Positions 1 to 10,100 of a stretch of DNA of 11,562 bases are shown here, piece after piece. A model generated the notes under the pieces. The model worked only from the letters and a program-made list of their open reading frames with translations, ran no database searches and was not told the origin of the DNA. Origin of the DNA: Nocardia sp. (lineage in GTDB: Bacteria > Actinomycetota > Actinomycetes > Mycobacteriales > Mycobacteriaceae); assembly GCA_013361595.1 (NCBI GenBank), contig JABFXT010000394.1:1-11562 (forward strand), given 5' to 3'. A program made the position numbers and the translations under genes. The first letter of the stretch is position 1; each line of letters starts with the position of its first letter.

Positions 1-1251
1 GATCTCGGATTGTGGTCGCTGGCGTCGATCTCGCTGTCGTTCGGGGCCGCGATCGTGCTGTGTTTCGCCGCGACCGGTCCGATCGTGCGTGGTGCCGGGG
101 CGATCGCCCGCTGGTTCGGTGGTCCCGGCGCGCTCGGTGCGACGACTCTCGAGCGGGCGCCGCGCCGCGTGTGGGCGACCGCCATGACCGTGCTGATCGG
201 TGTCGCGGCGGTCGTGTCGACGGGAAGCGCCACCCGCAATGTGGTCGATTCCGCGGGCGCGAGTTTCGAGAACCTGGCCGCCACCGACTTCTGGGTCACC
301 CCCGGGTCCATGGCCCAGTTCCCGACCGGTCCGCTGCTCCCGGACGGTCTGGCGGAGCAGCTCGCGGCGGTGCCCGGGGTGGCGGCGGTGAATCCGGCCC
401 AGCTGGCATTCGCGAGCGTGGGCGCGGGTCGCGTACTGCTGCAGGGATTTCCGGCCGCTGCCGACAGCACCCGGCTCAGTGCCGAGGTCACGCCGGAGGT
501 GGGCCGGCAGCTGGTCACCGGCCAGGGTGTGGTGCTCTCCCGTGATGTCGCGCGCTCGCTGGGCGTATCGGTGGGCGATACGGTCACCCTGCCGACGCCC
601 ACCGGCCGCCACGAGGTCCGCGTTCTGCAGGTGATTCCGTATTTCTCCGCGATCGCCGGCGTCATCATGATGGACCTCGAGCGGATGCGCACCTGGTACG
701 AGCGTCCGGGGGAGACCACCCTCGCGGTGGATATCGCCCCCGGGGCCGACCCGCAGACCGTCCGCGCGGCCCTGCGGCGGGTGGTGCCTCCGGGCCTCTA
801 CATCGATTCGGGTGCCGAGGCGGTGGCGGCCACCTCGGGAAGTCTGCGGCAAGGAACCGCGCTGGCCACGAACATCCTGTGGATCGTGGTGCTGGTCGCT
901 ACCATCGCCCTGCTCAACACTCTCATGCTGTCGGTACTGGACCGGCGCCGCGAGATCGGCGTACTGCGCGCGATGGGCACCAGCCGCCGTTTCCTGCTCC
1001 GGTCGGTGCTGGCCGAGGCAGCCGGCATCGGTGTGATCGGTGCGGCGCTGGGCCTGTCGGTCGGCGCGGCGGTGCAGTATCTGTCCGCGATCGCCATCGG
1101 CCATGCGATGACCATCGACGTGATCTACGAGCCGAGCCCGCTGCTGGTCGTCTACGGCGCGGTGGCCTTGCTGCTGGCGCTGCTGGGATCGATTCCACCG
1201 GCCCTGCGGGCTGCGCGGATGCCGATCGTCGAAGCGCTCGCCGTGGACTGA
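1..1251 (+). CDS. ABC transporter permease, FtsX/MacB family (C-terminal part, 5' end outside window)
   Basis: The frame is open from base 1 and ends at TGA 1249-1251, giving 416 residues of a longer protein. A TTG at base 10 could act as a start, but the fragment begins inside a membrane segment and no ribosome binding site can be assessed, so truncation by the window edge is far more likely. Predicted membrane segments lie at about residues 4-26, 57-76, 288-311, 336-356 and 381-400. A large extracytoplasmic MacB-like domain lies between the second and third (about 80-285). The FtsX signature is clear: RRREIGVLRAMGTSRR at about 315-330, then a C-terminus with ALRAARMPIVEAL. This looks like the second half of the roughly 850-residue double-FtsX permeases common in actinobacteria. 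Such permeases pair with a cytoplasmic ATPase, probably encoded to the left, and usually act on lipoproteins, lipids or peptides rather than small solutes. The substrate here is unknown. It converges on the PapA gene, so it is not in the PKS operon. Confidence 0.9.
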   Translation, partial: DLGLWSLASISLSFGAAIVLCFAATGPIVRGAGAIARWFGGPGALGATTLERAPRRVWATAMTVLIGVAAVVSTGSATRNVVDSAGASFENLAATDFWVTPGSMAQFPTGPLLPDGLAEQLAAVPGVAAVNPAQLAFASVGAGRVLLQGFPAAADSTRLSAEVTPEVGRQLVTGQGVVLSRDVARSLGVSVGDTVTLPTPTGRHEVRVLQVIPYFSAIAGVIMMDLERMRTWYERPGETTLAVDIAPGADPQTVRAALRRVVPPGLYIDSGAEAVAATSGSLRQGTALATNILWIVVLVATIALLNTLMLSVLDRRREIGVLRAMGTSRRFLLRSVLAEAAGIGVIGAALGLSVGAAVQYLSAIAIGHAMTIDVIYEPSPLLVVYGAVALLLALLGSIPPALRAARMPIVEALAVD

Positions 1252-1260
1252 CCCGCCCGC

Positions 1261-2652
1261 TCAGCGCTGCGGAACGGCGTCCCGGAGGATCCGGCCCAGG
1301 GTGGCCAGATAGCGGTCCACCGATTCGTGCGCGATCGAGTTGTCCGGATGGATCACGCTGATCGTGGTTCCGGTGGGCAGCCGGTTGATCCAGATGAGAG
1401 CCTCTTCGCTGGCGGCCCGGTTACCGTAGAGCCCGCCGCGAGCGATATCGAAGTACTCGCTGCCCGCGAACTCGCGGGCGTCGACATAGGAGATCATCGG
1501 ATTGGACCAGTTCGGCCCGACCTGGATTCCGCTGTCGGGCGGTGCCAGTTCGAGCACCCGGTGGATGGTCGCCGCCTTGAGCCGCATCCCGTTTTCGTAG
1601 GCGCGTTGCGCCCGGGCGACGGTCCGCTCGAAGCCGGCGCGTACACCGATCGGGAACGCCACCGGAACCAGCGCCACGTACCACCCGATCGACGCCATCT
1701 CCGCCAACGTCGACCGGGTGTTGAGCGGGGTGATCCCGAAGTAGTAGTCGCTGCCGGTGAGTTCGCGTTCGGTCAGCGCCGCGGCCGCGAAGACTCCGCC
1801 GGCGAATTCGCCACCGTGGTCGCGGCACAGTTTCTCGAATCGGGCGGCCTCGTCCTCGCCGAACAGCGGCACCGTCCGGTGCGCGCTGCGGTCGGTATCG
1901 CCGCCGCGGATCCCGAGATCGAGCGGGAAGGACGGTAGTTCGCCGTCGTTACCGCGCAGCAGGCGCAGCCACGTCTGGACTTCGGGGGTCGCGGGGGTCA
2001 GCAGATCCGACGCCGCCCGTTCCCGGGCGCAGTACTCGAGGTAGCTCGCCGGGCGCGGTATCGGTGACGTCTGCCCCCACGCGTGTTTCGCGTACAGGCA
2101 GGCCAGTTCGAAGCACGAGATGTGCTGCCCCACACCGTCGGTGTGCAGATGGTCGATCGCCATGTACACGGTGGTGGACTCATCGTGTTCGATCGTCCAG
2201 AAGGTGAAGCAATCCCATTGCGACGGTGGCGGTGTCTGCTTCTGCACCAGATCCCGCACGGCCTGGGCATTGTCGATATGGCCGTGATCGACCGGGGCGA
2301 ATTCGACCTGTCCGGATTCGAGCCGGTGGCGCCGGATCACGCCGTCGGGTTCCACGGCGAACCAGCTGTGGAAGGTGTCGTGCCGGTCCAGGAACTCGTT
2401 GACCGCGTGGGTCATGGCGTCCTGATCGAGGAGGGCGGGGACCGCGGCGGTCACCAGGCACAGCCCGGAGGTGCGATAGTCGGTGCCGGTGCTGCGATGG
2501 GACCGGCGCAGATAGTGTTCCTGCTGATGCGACGGTGGCACATCGTGTACCGGCGCGGCGGCGGCGAAGGCCAGGGACCGCGATGTCGCCACCCAGCTCA
2601 CGACCCGGCCGGGCGCCGGGTTCCATTCGTCGACGAGTCCGAAATCGACCAT
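1261..2652 (-). CDS. PapA-family polyketide-associated acyltransferase (condensation-domain fold)
   Basis: A complete 463-residue protein of the condensation (C) domain superfamily. The catalytic HxxxDG motif is HLHTDG at residues 168-173 (His168, Asp172). Blocks I recall from mycobacterial PapA1/PapA2/PapA3 recur in order: EWNPAPG near the N-terminus (9-15) followed by VSW, HDTFHSWF (91-98), QWDCFTF (145-151), YFGITP (304-309) and HPDNSIAHESVDRYL (435-449). Family members take an acyl chain from a PKS acyl carrier protein or acyl-CoA and esterify it to a hydroxyl acceptor such as trehalose or a diol, in the cytoplasm or at the inner membrane face. The ATG at 2652 has a GAGGAA ribosome binding site 6 nt upstream that overlaps the MFS stop codon, supporting this start and translational coupling. 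It is the last gene of the PKS-MFS-PapA operon, which points to acylation with the product of that PKS. A stand-alone non-ribosomal C domain is possible, but the N-terminal WNPAPG block favours PapA. The acceptor cannot be read from sequence. Confidence 0.92.
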   Translation of the reverse strand: MVDFGLVDEWNPAPGRVVSWVATSRSLAFAAAAPVHDVPPSHQQEHYLRRSHRSTGTDYRTSGLCLVTAAVPALLDQDAMTHAVNEFLDRHDTFHSWFAVEPDGVIRRHRLESGQVEFAPVDHGHIDNAQAVRDLVQKQTPPPSQWDCFTFWTIEHDESTTVYMAIDHLHTDGVGQHISCFELACLYAKHAWGQTSPIPRPASYLEYCARERAASDLLTPATPEVQTWLRLLRGNDGELPSFPLDLGIRGGDTDRSAHRTVPLFGEDEAARFEKLCRDHGGEFAGGVFAAAALTERELTGSDYYFGITPLNTRSTLAEMASIGWYVALVPVAFPIGVRAGFERTVARAQRAYENGMRLKAATIHRVLELAPPDSGIQVGPNWSNPMISYVDAREFAGSEYFDIARGGLYGNRAASEEALIWINRLPTGTTISVIHPDNSIAHESVDRYLATLGRILRDAVPQR

Positions 2653-2658
2653 CTCTCG

Positions 2659-2664
2659 TTCCTC
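2659..2664 (-). promoter_or_regulatory. Ribosome binding site for the PapA gene
   Basis: GAGGAA on the minus strand lies 6 nt before the ATG at 2652 and overlaps the TGA stop of the MFS gene (2663-2665). Ribosomes finishing the transporter could restart here, so the two proteins are probably made together. Confidence 0.7.
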
Positions 2665-4105
2665 AGTTCACCGCCGGCGCGGATGCCGGTGCGGAGCGGT
2701 CCGGCGTCGGCGCCGGGTCGGGCAGGGCCGGTGTCACCGCGGCCAGCACGAGGGCCACCGCCGCGATCGCCGACAGCATGACGGTGCTGCCGTCCAGAGT
2801 GTGCGCACGGAAGAAGACCGCGGACAGTACTGCCAGACCGACCCCGTTGCCGATCTGTTCGATGGTGGGCAGCAGTCCCGAGGCTTCGGCCAGCCGGCCG
2901 TCGTCGAGACCGGACAGCATGATCGGCTGGAGGGGTACCGCGAACGCCCCGGCACCGAATCCGCACAGGAAAACCGGTGCGGCACAGAGCAGCAGGCTCA
3001 CCCGGCCGTCGGTGATGTTCACGTACGCGACGCCGATCAGCACGCATACGGCGAACAGCACCAGTCCGGCGGCCAGGCTACGAACTCCCCAACGCCGGAC
3101 GAACACCGGCGAGAGCAGCGCGCCCGCGCCGGCCCCGAGCGCGAACGGCGTCATCGCGAGACCGGTTTTCCAGGGGGAGAAGTCCAGCACATCCTGCAGG
3201 GTGATGGAGATGGCGAAGACGAACGCCGTGAACACCCCGAAGAAGCCGGTGACCACGATCGAGCCGATCGCGAAACCGCGGTCGCCGAACAGGTCCAGAC
3301 GCAGCAGCGGCCCGGCATCGCGGCGGGCCGTCCGCCGTTCGTGCAGGATCGTCACCGCCCCGAGCGCGAGTGCCGCGACGATGATCAGGCAGGGGACCGG
3401 CCGCCAGCCGCGCAGATGGATCTCCGACAACGCGTAGAGCAGTCCGAACAGGGTCGCGGCACAGAGTACGACACCGGCGGGGTCCAGTGCGGATCGTTGT
3501 GGCGGGGTGTCGATCCGGAGATGACGCCATGCCAGGACGAGCGTCACCGCGCCGAGCGGCAGGTTCATCAGGAAGATGCTGTGCCAGCCGAAGCCGCCCG
3601 GATCGGCGGTGACCAGGGCACCACCCAGAATCGGCCCGAGCAGTCCGGCGAAACCGGAGGTGGCGCCGTAGAGCGCGAAAACCCGGGTGTGCATTTCCCG
3701 GGGGAACAGTGCGGTGATCATCGCGATGGTCTGGGCCGCCATCCCGGCCCCGGCGACGCCCTGGAAGATCCGGGCGATGACCAGTTCGTCCGCGCTGCCG
3801 GCGGTTCCGCACCACACCGAGGTCGCGGTGAACGCGACGACCGCCGCCAGGAAAATCCGGCGGCGGCCCGCCATCGCCCCGGCGCGCGCGGCCGGCAGCA
3901 GCGCGCAGGCGAAGGCCAGCGAGTACCCGGAGACGATGAGCAGCTGCGCAGCGGAGGACGCGCGCAGATCCGCGGTGATCGCCGGTAGCGCGGTGTTGAC
4001 TATGGTCACGTCGATCATCTGCATGAAGACCGACAGCAGGCAACCGGCGAAGGCCGCCCAGGCACCCGGGCCGGAGCCCGCCCGGGCGCCCGCGCCGGAT
4101 GTCAC
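2663..4105 (-). CDS. MFS transporter, DHA2 (EmrB/QacA-like, about 14 membrane segments)
   Basis: A 480-residue integral membrane protein of the usual size for 14-segment proton-coupled exporters. Visible family marks are MIDVTIVNTALPAI (30-43, the acidic first-helix motif of DHA2 proteins), AGRRR (79-83, part of the loop 2-3 motif), ARIFQGVAGAG (111-121) and GPILGG (157-162, the antiporter motif C region), then FLMNLPLG (178-185). The start is a GTG at 4105 with GAGG 7 nt upstream, and it overlaps the PKS stop as GTGA. A Pro/Ala-rich cytoplasmic C-terminus ends the protein. The family exports drugs and lipophilic molecules, and the related mycobacterial P55 (Rv1410c) moves triacylglycerides with LprG, so lipid export has precedent. 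Sitting between the PKS and PapA genes, it is the likely exporter of the acylated product. Self-resistance to that product is an alternative. No MmpL gene is seen in the window. Confidence 0.9.
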   Translation of the reverse strand: MTSGAGARAGSGPGAWAAFAGCLLSVFMQMIDVTIVNTALPAITADLRASSAAQLLIVSGYSLAFACALLPAARAGAMAGRRRIFLAAVVAFTATSVWCGTAGSADELVIARIFQGVAGAGMAAQTIAMITALFPREMHTRVFALYGATSGFAGLLGPILGGALVTADPGGFGWHSIFLMNLPLGAVTLVLAWRHLRIDTPPQRSALDPAGVVLCAATLFGLLYALSEIHLRGWRPVPCLIIVAALALGAVTILHERRTARRDAGPLLRLDLFGDRGFAIGSIVVTGFFGVFTAFVFAISITLQDVLDFSPWKTGLAMTPFALGAGAGALLSPVFVRRWGVRSLAAGLVLFAVCVLIGVAYVNITDGRVSLLLCAAPVFLCGFGAGAFAVPLQPIMLSGLDDGRLAEASGLLPTIEQIGNGVGLAVLSAVFFRAHTLDGSTVMLSAIAAVALVLAAVTPALPDPAPTPDRSAPASAPAVN

Positions 4106-7100
4106 GAACGCGCCTCGTCGACGAGTAGGACAGCGCCGGCGGCGGTTTCCGCCCGCGTCGACCTGTTCTCCGATCCCACGCTCGGTCCAGCGGCGCCGTG
4201 ACCGTTCGCCAGGTGACCGCTGCCGGACGAACCGGCCCCGCCGGACTCCGCCCCGGCGGCGGATCCGGCCGCACTACCGTCGCCCGCAGTGGGCAGCGCC
4301 GCCGCGAAACCCGCCGCCGGATCGGTCGCCAGGATCAGCTCGGCCACTTTGGGCCCGGCCTGTTCCAGGCTGAAGGATCGGCCCATCTGCAGTGACATCA
4401 GTTCGATACCGAGCTGTTTGCTCACCCGGGAACCGAATTCGACGGCCATCAGCGAATCCAGGCCGAGTTCGGTGACCGGGGCCGTGAGATCGATCGTATC
4501 GGCCTGGACTCCCATCACCACGGCCAGTTGTTCGGCGAGCATGCGGGCCATGGCCTGGCCGCGTTTGCCGTCCTCGAGCGCCGCTAATTCGGCTTTCAGC
4601 TCGGACAGCATCGAATTGTCCTGCACCGAGGTGGCGACCAGCGCGGCGAGCCGTCCGGTGCGGGCCATCTGCGGGAAGGCCGCGGTGAGCTTCGACCAGT
4701 CGGTCGGGATGACGGCCGCCCGCGTGACGCCCAGCCGCAGGGCCTGTTCCAGATACAGGGTGCCCTCGGCCATATCGATCGGCCCGAAACCGGCCAGTTC
4801 CAGATACTTCGCGACCTTGTCGTCGGCGGCCATACCGCCGGCCGCTCCGGACATATGTCCCCAGCCGACACACAGCACCCGTTCGCCCGCGCGGGACCAT
4901 TCCTCGGCCAGCGCCTCCACGGCCAGATTCGCCGCGGTGTAGTTGTACTGACCGAAGATGCCGAACATCGATCCGCCGGAGGAGTACAGCACGAACATAT
5001 CCGGCCGGGCCCCGGTCGCGAGCACCGCGTCGTGCACGATCCGGGCCCCGTGCACCTTGGACCGGTACACCCGGGCCAACTGTTCCCGGTCCATATGCTC
5101 GACCCGGTTGTCGGCGACCGCGCCCGCCGCGTGGAACACCCCGCGCAGCGGATGCGCCGCCCCGTGCGCGCGGCCGATCACCGCGGCAACCGCCTCGGGA
5201 TCGGTGATATCGGCGTGTTCCTCGATCACCGTGACATCGGCGGCCCGCCAGATCGCGAGCTGCTGGCGGGCCGCCGCCGTGGCCGCGCCACTGCGCCCGA
5301 CCAATACCAGCCGCCGCGCGCCCTTGGCGACAAGCCAGGTGCCGGTGGCCATACCGAACCCACCGAAACCGCCGGTGATCAGATAGGTCGCCTCCGGGTC
5401 GATTCCGACTTCGGGCAGCATCGGGCGCACCGGCGGTGCCTCGTCGGTCATCGACAGCGCGATCCGGCCGATCTTGCCGGACCGGATGGTGTCGTCGAAC
5501 GCCTTGGCCACCTCGTGGGTGCCGTACATCTCGTAGGGCAGCGGCCGGTACTCGCCGGACCGGAACTTCTCCACCACCCGGCGCAACAGATCGGCCAGTT
5601 GCCGGGGCCGGACCCGGCACATCCGGTCGAGATCCATGGAGAAGTAGGAGAGGTTCTTGTCGAAGTTGGCGAGTTCGAGCAGGCCGCCGGTGTAGATATC
5701 GGCCTTGCCGACCTCCACGATGCGACCGAATTCCCGGATCGCCTTGAAGTTCTGGCGCAGCGCCTCGCCCGGCGCCGAACTCAGGATCACATCCACCCCG
5801 GCGCCGTCGGTGAGCCCCAGGACGTCGTCGGCGAAATTGAGTGATCGCGAGTTCAGAGCGTGGTCGGCGCCGAGCTCGAGGATATGAGCGCGGCGCTCCG
5901 CGGTGCTCGCCGTACCGATGATGCGCGCGCCGCGCGCTCTGGCGACCTGGATCGCCGCCGAACCCACCCCACCGGCGGCGCCGTGGATGAGCACGGTTTC
6001 CCCGGGTTCGAGGCGGGCCAGATCCAGGAGCGAGTATTCGGCGGTACCGAATGCGGTGGTGCTGGTGCATACGGCCGGGTCGGTGCCCTCGGGCAGCGGA
6101 ATGACCGCCGCGCGGTCGACGACGTGGTAGCGCCGCATCATGCCTTTGGCGGCCAGCGCGACGATATCGCCGACCGCGAGATCGGTGACCCCCGCACCCA
6201 CCCGGGTGACCGCGCCGACCCCCTCCATTCCCGGGCTGGTGCCGAAGAAGGTATCGGCGAGTTCGCGTTCGCCGAGGATGCCCATCACCTTCAGCGGGTC
6301 CTTGTAGTTGAGGCCGATGATCCGCATCCCGACCTCGACTTCGCCCGGGCCGGGGTCGCGGCGCGGGGTGCGCCGCCACGCCAGCGCGGACAGTAGTTTC
6401 GATTTCGGTATCTCCAGCGCGAAATCCGCCTCGGGATCGGTGAGCGGTTCGGCGGTCTCCAGCACGTCGATGCGTTCCTGCAACGGCCGGGTGATCTGCG
6501 GCAGCAGCCGCCCACCGGCGCGCAGCAGCACCTCGTCGGAATTGTCGTACCGGAACGCACCGGGCACGGCGAGTTCGGCGACCAGTTCGCCGGCCGTGGT
6601 CGCTCGTTCGGTATCGATCAGCCGCCAGCGCAGGGTCGGTTGTTCGTTGAGCAGTACGCGGCGTGCGCCGGCCAGCGCGGCCTGCCGCGAATCCGGTGCC
6701 GCGGCGGTCCCGGGCAGCGTGAAGGCGTGTTCGGTCACCAAGCTGAGGTGGCAGGAACCGTCCCCGACGCCGACCATCGGGGTTTCGCTCTCTTCCGGGG
6801 CGACGAACCGGTGGGCGGCGACCGCGACGCGTTTGAGCGTCCACAGGGCCGCGAGATCGTCCTCGACCGGTCCGGCCACCACCACCAGATGCACCCGTGA
6901 GGTGCCGGGATCGTCCGTCCCGGCGCGCAGCAGGGCGATGAGATCGGTTTCGAGATCGGGGTCCTCGCCCGCGGTGAGCCGGTAGTGCGCCGCGGGCAGT
7001 GTCGCGGCGAGTTCCCGGGCCCGCTCGCTCTCACCGAGCGCGAGCACGATCGTGGCGGCGGCACCGGTATCGCCCAGGACCGCCGGATCGATCGGGTCGG

Positions 7101-10100
7101 CGGCCGCGACGGTGTCGGCGTAGTAGAAATCCGCCATTCGGTGCAGTGGGCTGCCGCCCGGCGTGAGCGCGCCCAGCCGCACCCCCCGTAGATGCAGGCA
7201 CAGCGTGCCGTCGGCGGCGAGGAGCCGGACATCGGCGAGCTGAGCGGCGCCGGGGTCGCGCCGGGCGACCACCGTGACCTCGGCGGGTATCGGCCGGTAC
7301 ATCCGGACGGCCGAGACCCCGACCGGCACCATCGCGCCCGCACCGAGGCTGTCCTGCGCGAACAGCAGCGCGACCGTCTGCATGGCCGCGTCGACGACGG
7401 CGGGATGCGCGAAATGCCCGGATCTGACGGCGATCTCGGCATCGACTGTCGCCACGACCGCGTCCCGCCCGGCCCGGACCGCGGTGACCCGCCGGAAAGC
7501 CGGACCGTAGTGCAGCCCGCGGGCGGCGAGCGCGGCGTAGAAGAGATCGGGTTCGACATCGATCGCCGATTCCGGTTCCGGGACGGTCTCCACCGCCGTC
7601 TCGTAGGCGCCGGTGAGCACTCGGCCGGTCGAATGCACCGTCCACACCGACCCGGTGGCGCTGCGCGACCGGATCAGGAATCGGCCACTGGTGTCCTCGA
7701 TCCCGAGCTCCAGGAAGGGCACATCGGGCTGGGCCATCACCAGCGGCGCGACGAACCGCACATCCTCGAGCGCGACCCGTTTGTCGCCGGATCGGGTGGC
7801 GGCGGCGCTGAGCGCGGCATCGAGATAGGCGGCTCCGGGCATGATCCGCATCCCGCCCACCACATGGTCGGGTAGCCAGGGCAGCAGTTCGGTGCCGACC
7901 TGCAACAACCAGCCCGGCCGGCCTTCGGCGTCCGGGTCGCCGAGCATCGGATAGGTGTCGGGGCTGCCCAGGCGCAGTTGTTCGAACAGTGGCAGCGGGT
8001 TGTGCAGCCGGGTGTTCTGCCACGGATAGCGGGGCAGCGGGAGATGTTCGGTGGCGCGCCGGTCCGCGGGGAACGCGGCGCCGGTATCGAGTACACCGGC
8101 GGCGTAGAGGCCCGCGACGGTCCGGCGGATACTGTCCTGATCGTCCTGTTTGCGGTTCAGTGTCGCGACAGTCGCGCCGTTCTCGCCGGCCGCGAGCAGG
8201 ATCTCACGGATATTGCCGGACAGCACCGGGTGCGGGCCGATCTCGAGGAATACCCGGTGCCCGGCCGCCACCAACCCGGTTACGGCATCGGCGAATCGGA
8301 CGGGCTGCCGGACGTTGGCGCACCAGTACTCGGCGTCGAATCCGTCCTCGGCTTCCACCACGGCCGCCGCGGTCACCGTCGACACCAGCGGGATCCGCGG
8401 CGCGGCGGGCCGCAACCCGGCGAGTTCGGCGCGCAGTTCGTCCAGGATCGGATCCATGAACCGGCTGTGATACGGGACCTCCACCCGTAGCGCCCGCGCG
8501 AAAGCGCCCTCCTCGGTGAGCTTCTCGGCGATTTCGTCGAGCCGATCCACATCACCGGCGAGGGTCAGCGAACCCGGGCTGTTCACCGCCGCGATATCCA
8601 CCGCATCATCCGCTCCGAGGTATTCGCACACCTTTTCCGGGCCGGTACCGACGGCCAGCATCGCCCCCGTCCCGGCCGTCGTCGCCTGCAGCCGCGACCG
8701 GTGCCAGGCCACCGTGACGGCCTCCTCCAACGTCAGCATTCCGGATACATAGGCCGCCGACACCTCGCCGACACTGTGCCCGACGATCCGCGCCGGAGTG
8801 ATCCCGTACCCGGCGAGTTCGGCCACCAGGCCCACCTGCACCAGGAAGTTCGCGGGCTGCGCGACCTCGGTCGCGGTGACCCGGGACTCGTCCTCGGGAC
8901 GCAGCAGCTCCTCGATGATCGACCAACCGGCCACCTGGCCGAACGCGGCGTCCACCGTGCGCGCGGTCGCGGCGAAGGCGCCGTCGGCGGCGAGCAGATC
9001 GCGCGCCATACCCCACCACTGCGGGCCCATCCCGGAGAACACGAACACCGGCTCGTCGATGCGCTGGGCGACGGTGCGCACCGCGTCGCGGCCCTCGCCG
9101 CCGGCGTACTGCCGTAGTTCGTCGATCAGTTCGGCGCGTTCGCGCACCGGCACACCGGTGCGGAAGGAGTGGTGGGCCAGCCGTGTCCAGGCCGCCTCGG
9201 CAAGATGATCGGGGTCGGCTCCGGCGGCCAGCAGATCGGCGAACCGGCCGGCCATGGCCCGGACCGCCGCGGGGCTGCGCGCGGAGATCGGCAGGACTCC
9301 GAGATGTTCCCGGGTGCGTGGTGCCGGTGGTCCCGCGACCGGACGGAACTCCTGCAGGATGGTGTGCGCGTTGGTGCCGCCGTAGCCGAACCCGTTCACC
9401 GCCACCGCCATGGGCCCGGCGTCGGCGGGTAGCGGTTGTGCCTCGAGCTGGATGTGCAGATTGAGGTCGGCGAACGGGATGTCCGGGCTGGGTTCGTTCA
9501 GCCAGCCCTGCGGCGGGATCGTGCGATGGTGCAGGGCGAGAGCGGATTTTATGACGCCGGCTATCCCGGAGGCGGCCTCGGTGTGCCCGAGGGTCGCCTT
9601 GAGCGATCCCACGCCGAGGGTCTCCTCCCGCACTCCGGCGGCCCCGTAGACCGAGCCCAGCGCGCGCAGTTCGATCGGGTCACCGACCGGAGTGCCGGTG
9701 CCGTGCGCTTCCACATAGGTGACCTGCTCCGGCGCCAGTCCCGACCGTTCGCATACCGTGCGTGCCAGCGCCTCCTGGGAATCGGCGTTCGGGACCGTGA
9801 TGGCGGCGGTGCGTCCGTCCTGGTTCGATCCGGTGGCCTTGACCACCGCGTACACCCGATCCCCGTCACGCAGCGCGTCGTCGAGTTTCTTGAGCACGAC
9901 CACACCGCCGCCCTCACCGCGTCCGTACCCGTCGCCGGTGGCGTCGAACGATTTACAGCGCCCGTCGACCGCGAGGAAACCGCCCTTGCACATCATGACG
10001 AAGGTTTCCGGTTGCAGCATGACGTTCACGCCGCCGGCCAGAGCGGTGGTGCAGTCGCCGTTGCCGATGGCCTGACAGGCCAGGTGGAAGGCCACCAGTG

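Noticed and set aside
10..1251. TTG at base 10 as the true start of the permease
   Set aside because: The frame is open to base 1, the start would fall inside a membrane segment, and double-FtsX permeases are much longer, so truncation by the window is more likely.
2801..3988. Long plus-strand open frame opposite the MFS gene (395 codons)
   Set aside because: The product is a Gln/Arg/Asp/Gly-rich sequence with no recognisable fold, typical of the antisense frame in high-GC DNA, while the minus frame has clear MFS motifs.
4855..5844. Plus-strand frame opposite the ER/KR region, and similar ones to about 10700
   Set aside because: Compositionally biased with His/Arg/Gly/Pro runs and no domain. 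They overlap fully with conserved PKS domains.
4274..6844. Long minus-strand frame (856 codons) inside the PKS gene
   Set aside because: An Arg/Gly-rich shadow frame. The ER, KR and ACP motifs lie in the other minus-strand frame.
6420..7130. Possible C-methyltransferase domain between DH and ER
   Set aside because: The roughly 235-residue stretch lacks a SAM-binding motif and has the size and position of the non-catalytic structural KR half seen in reducing PKSs.
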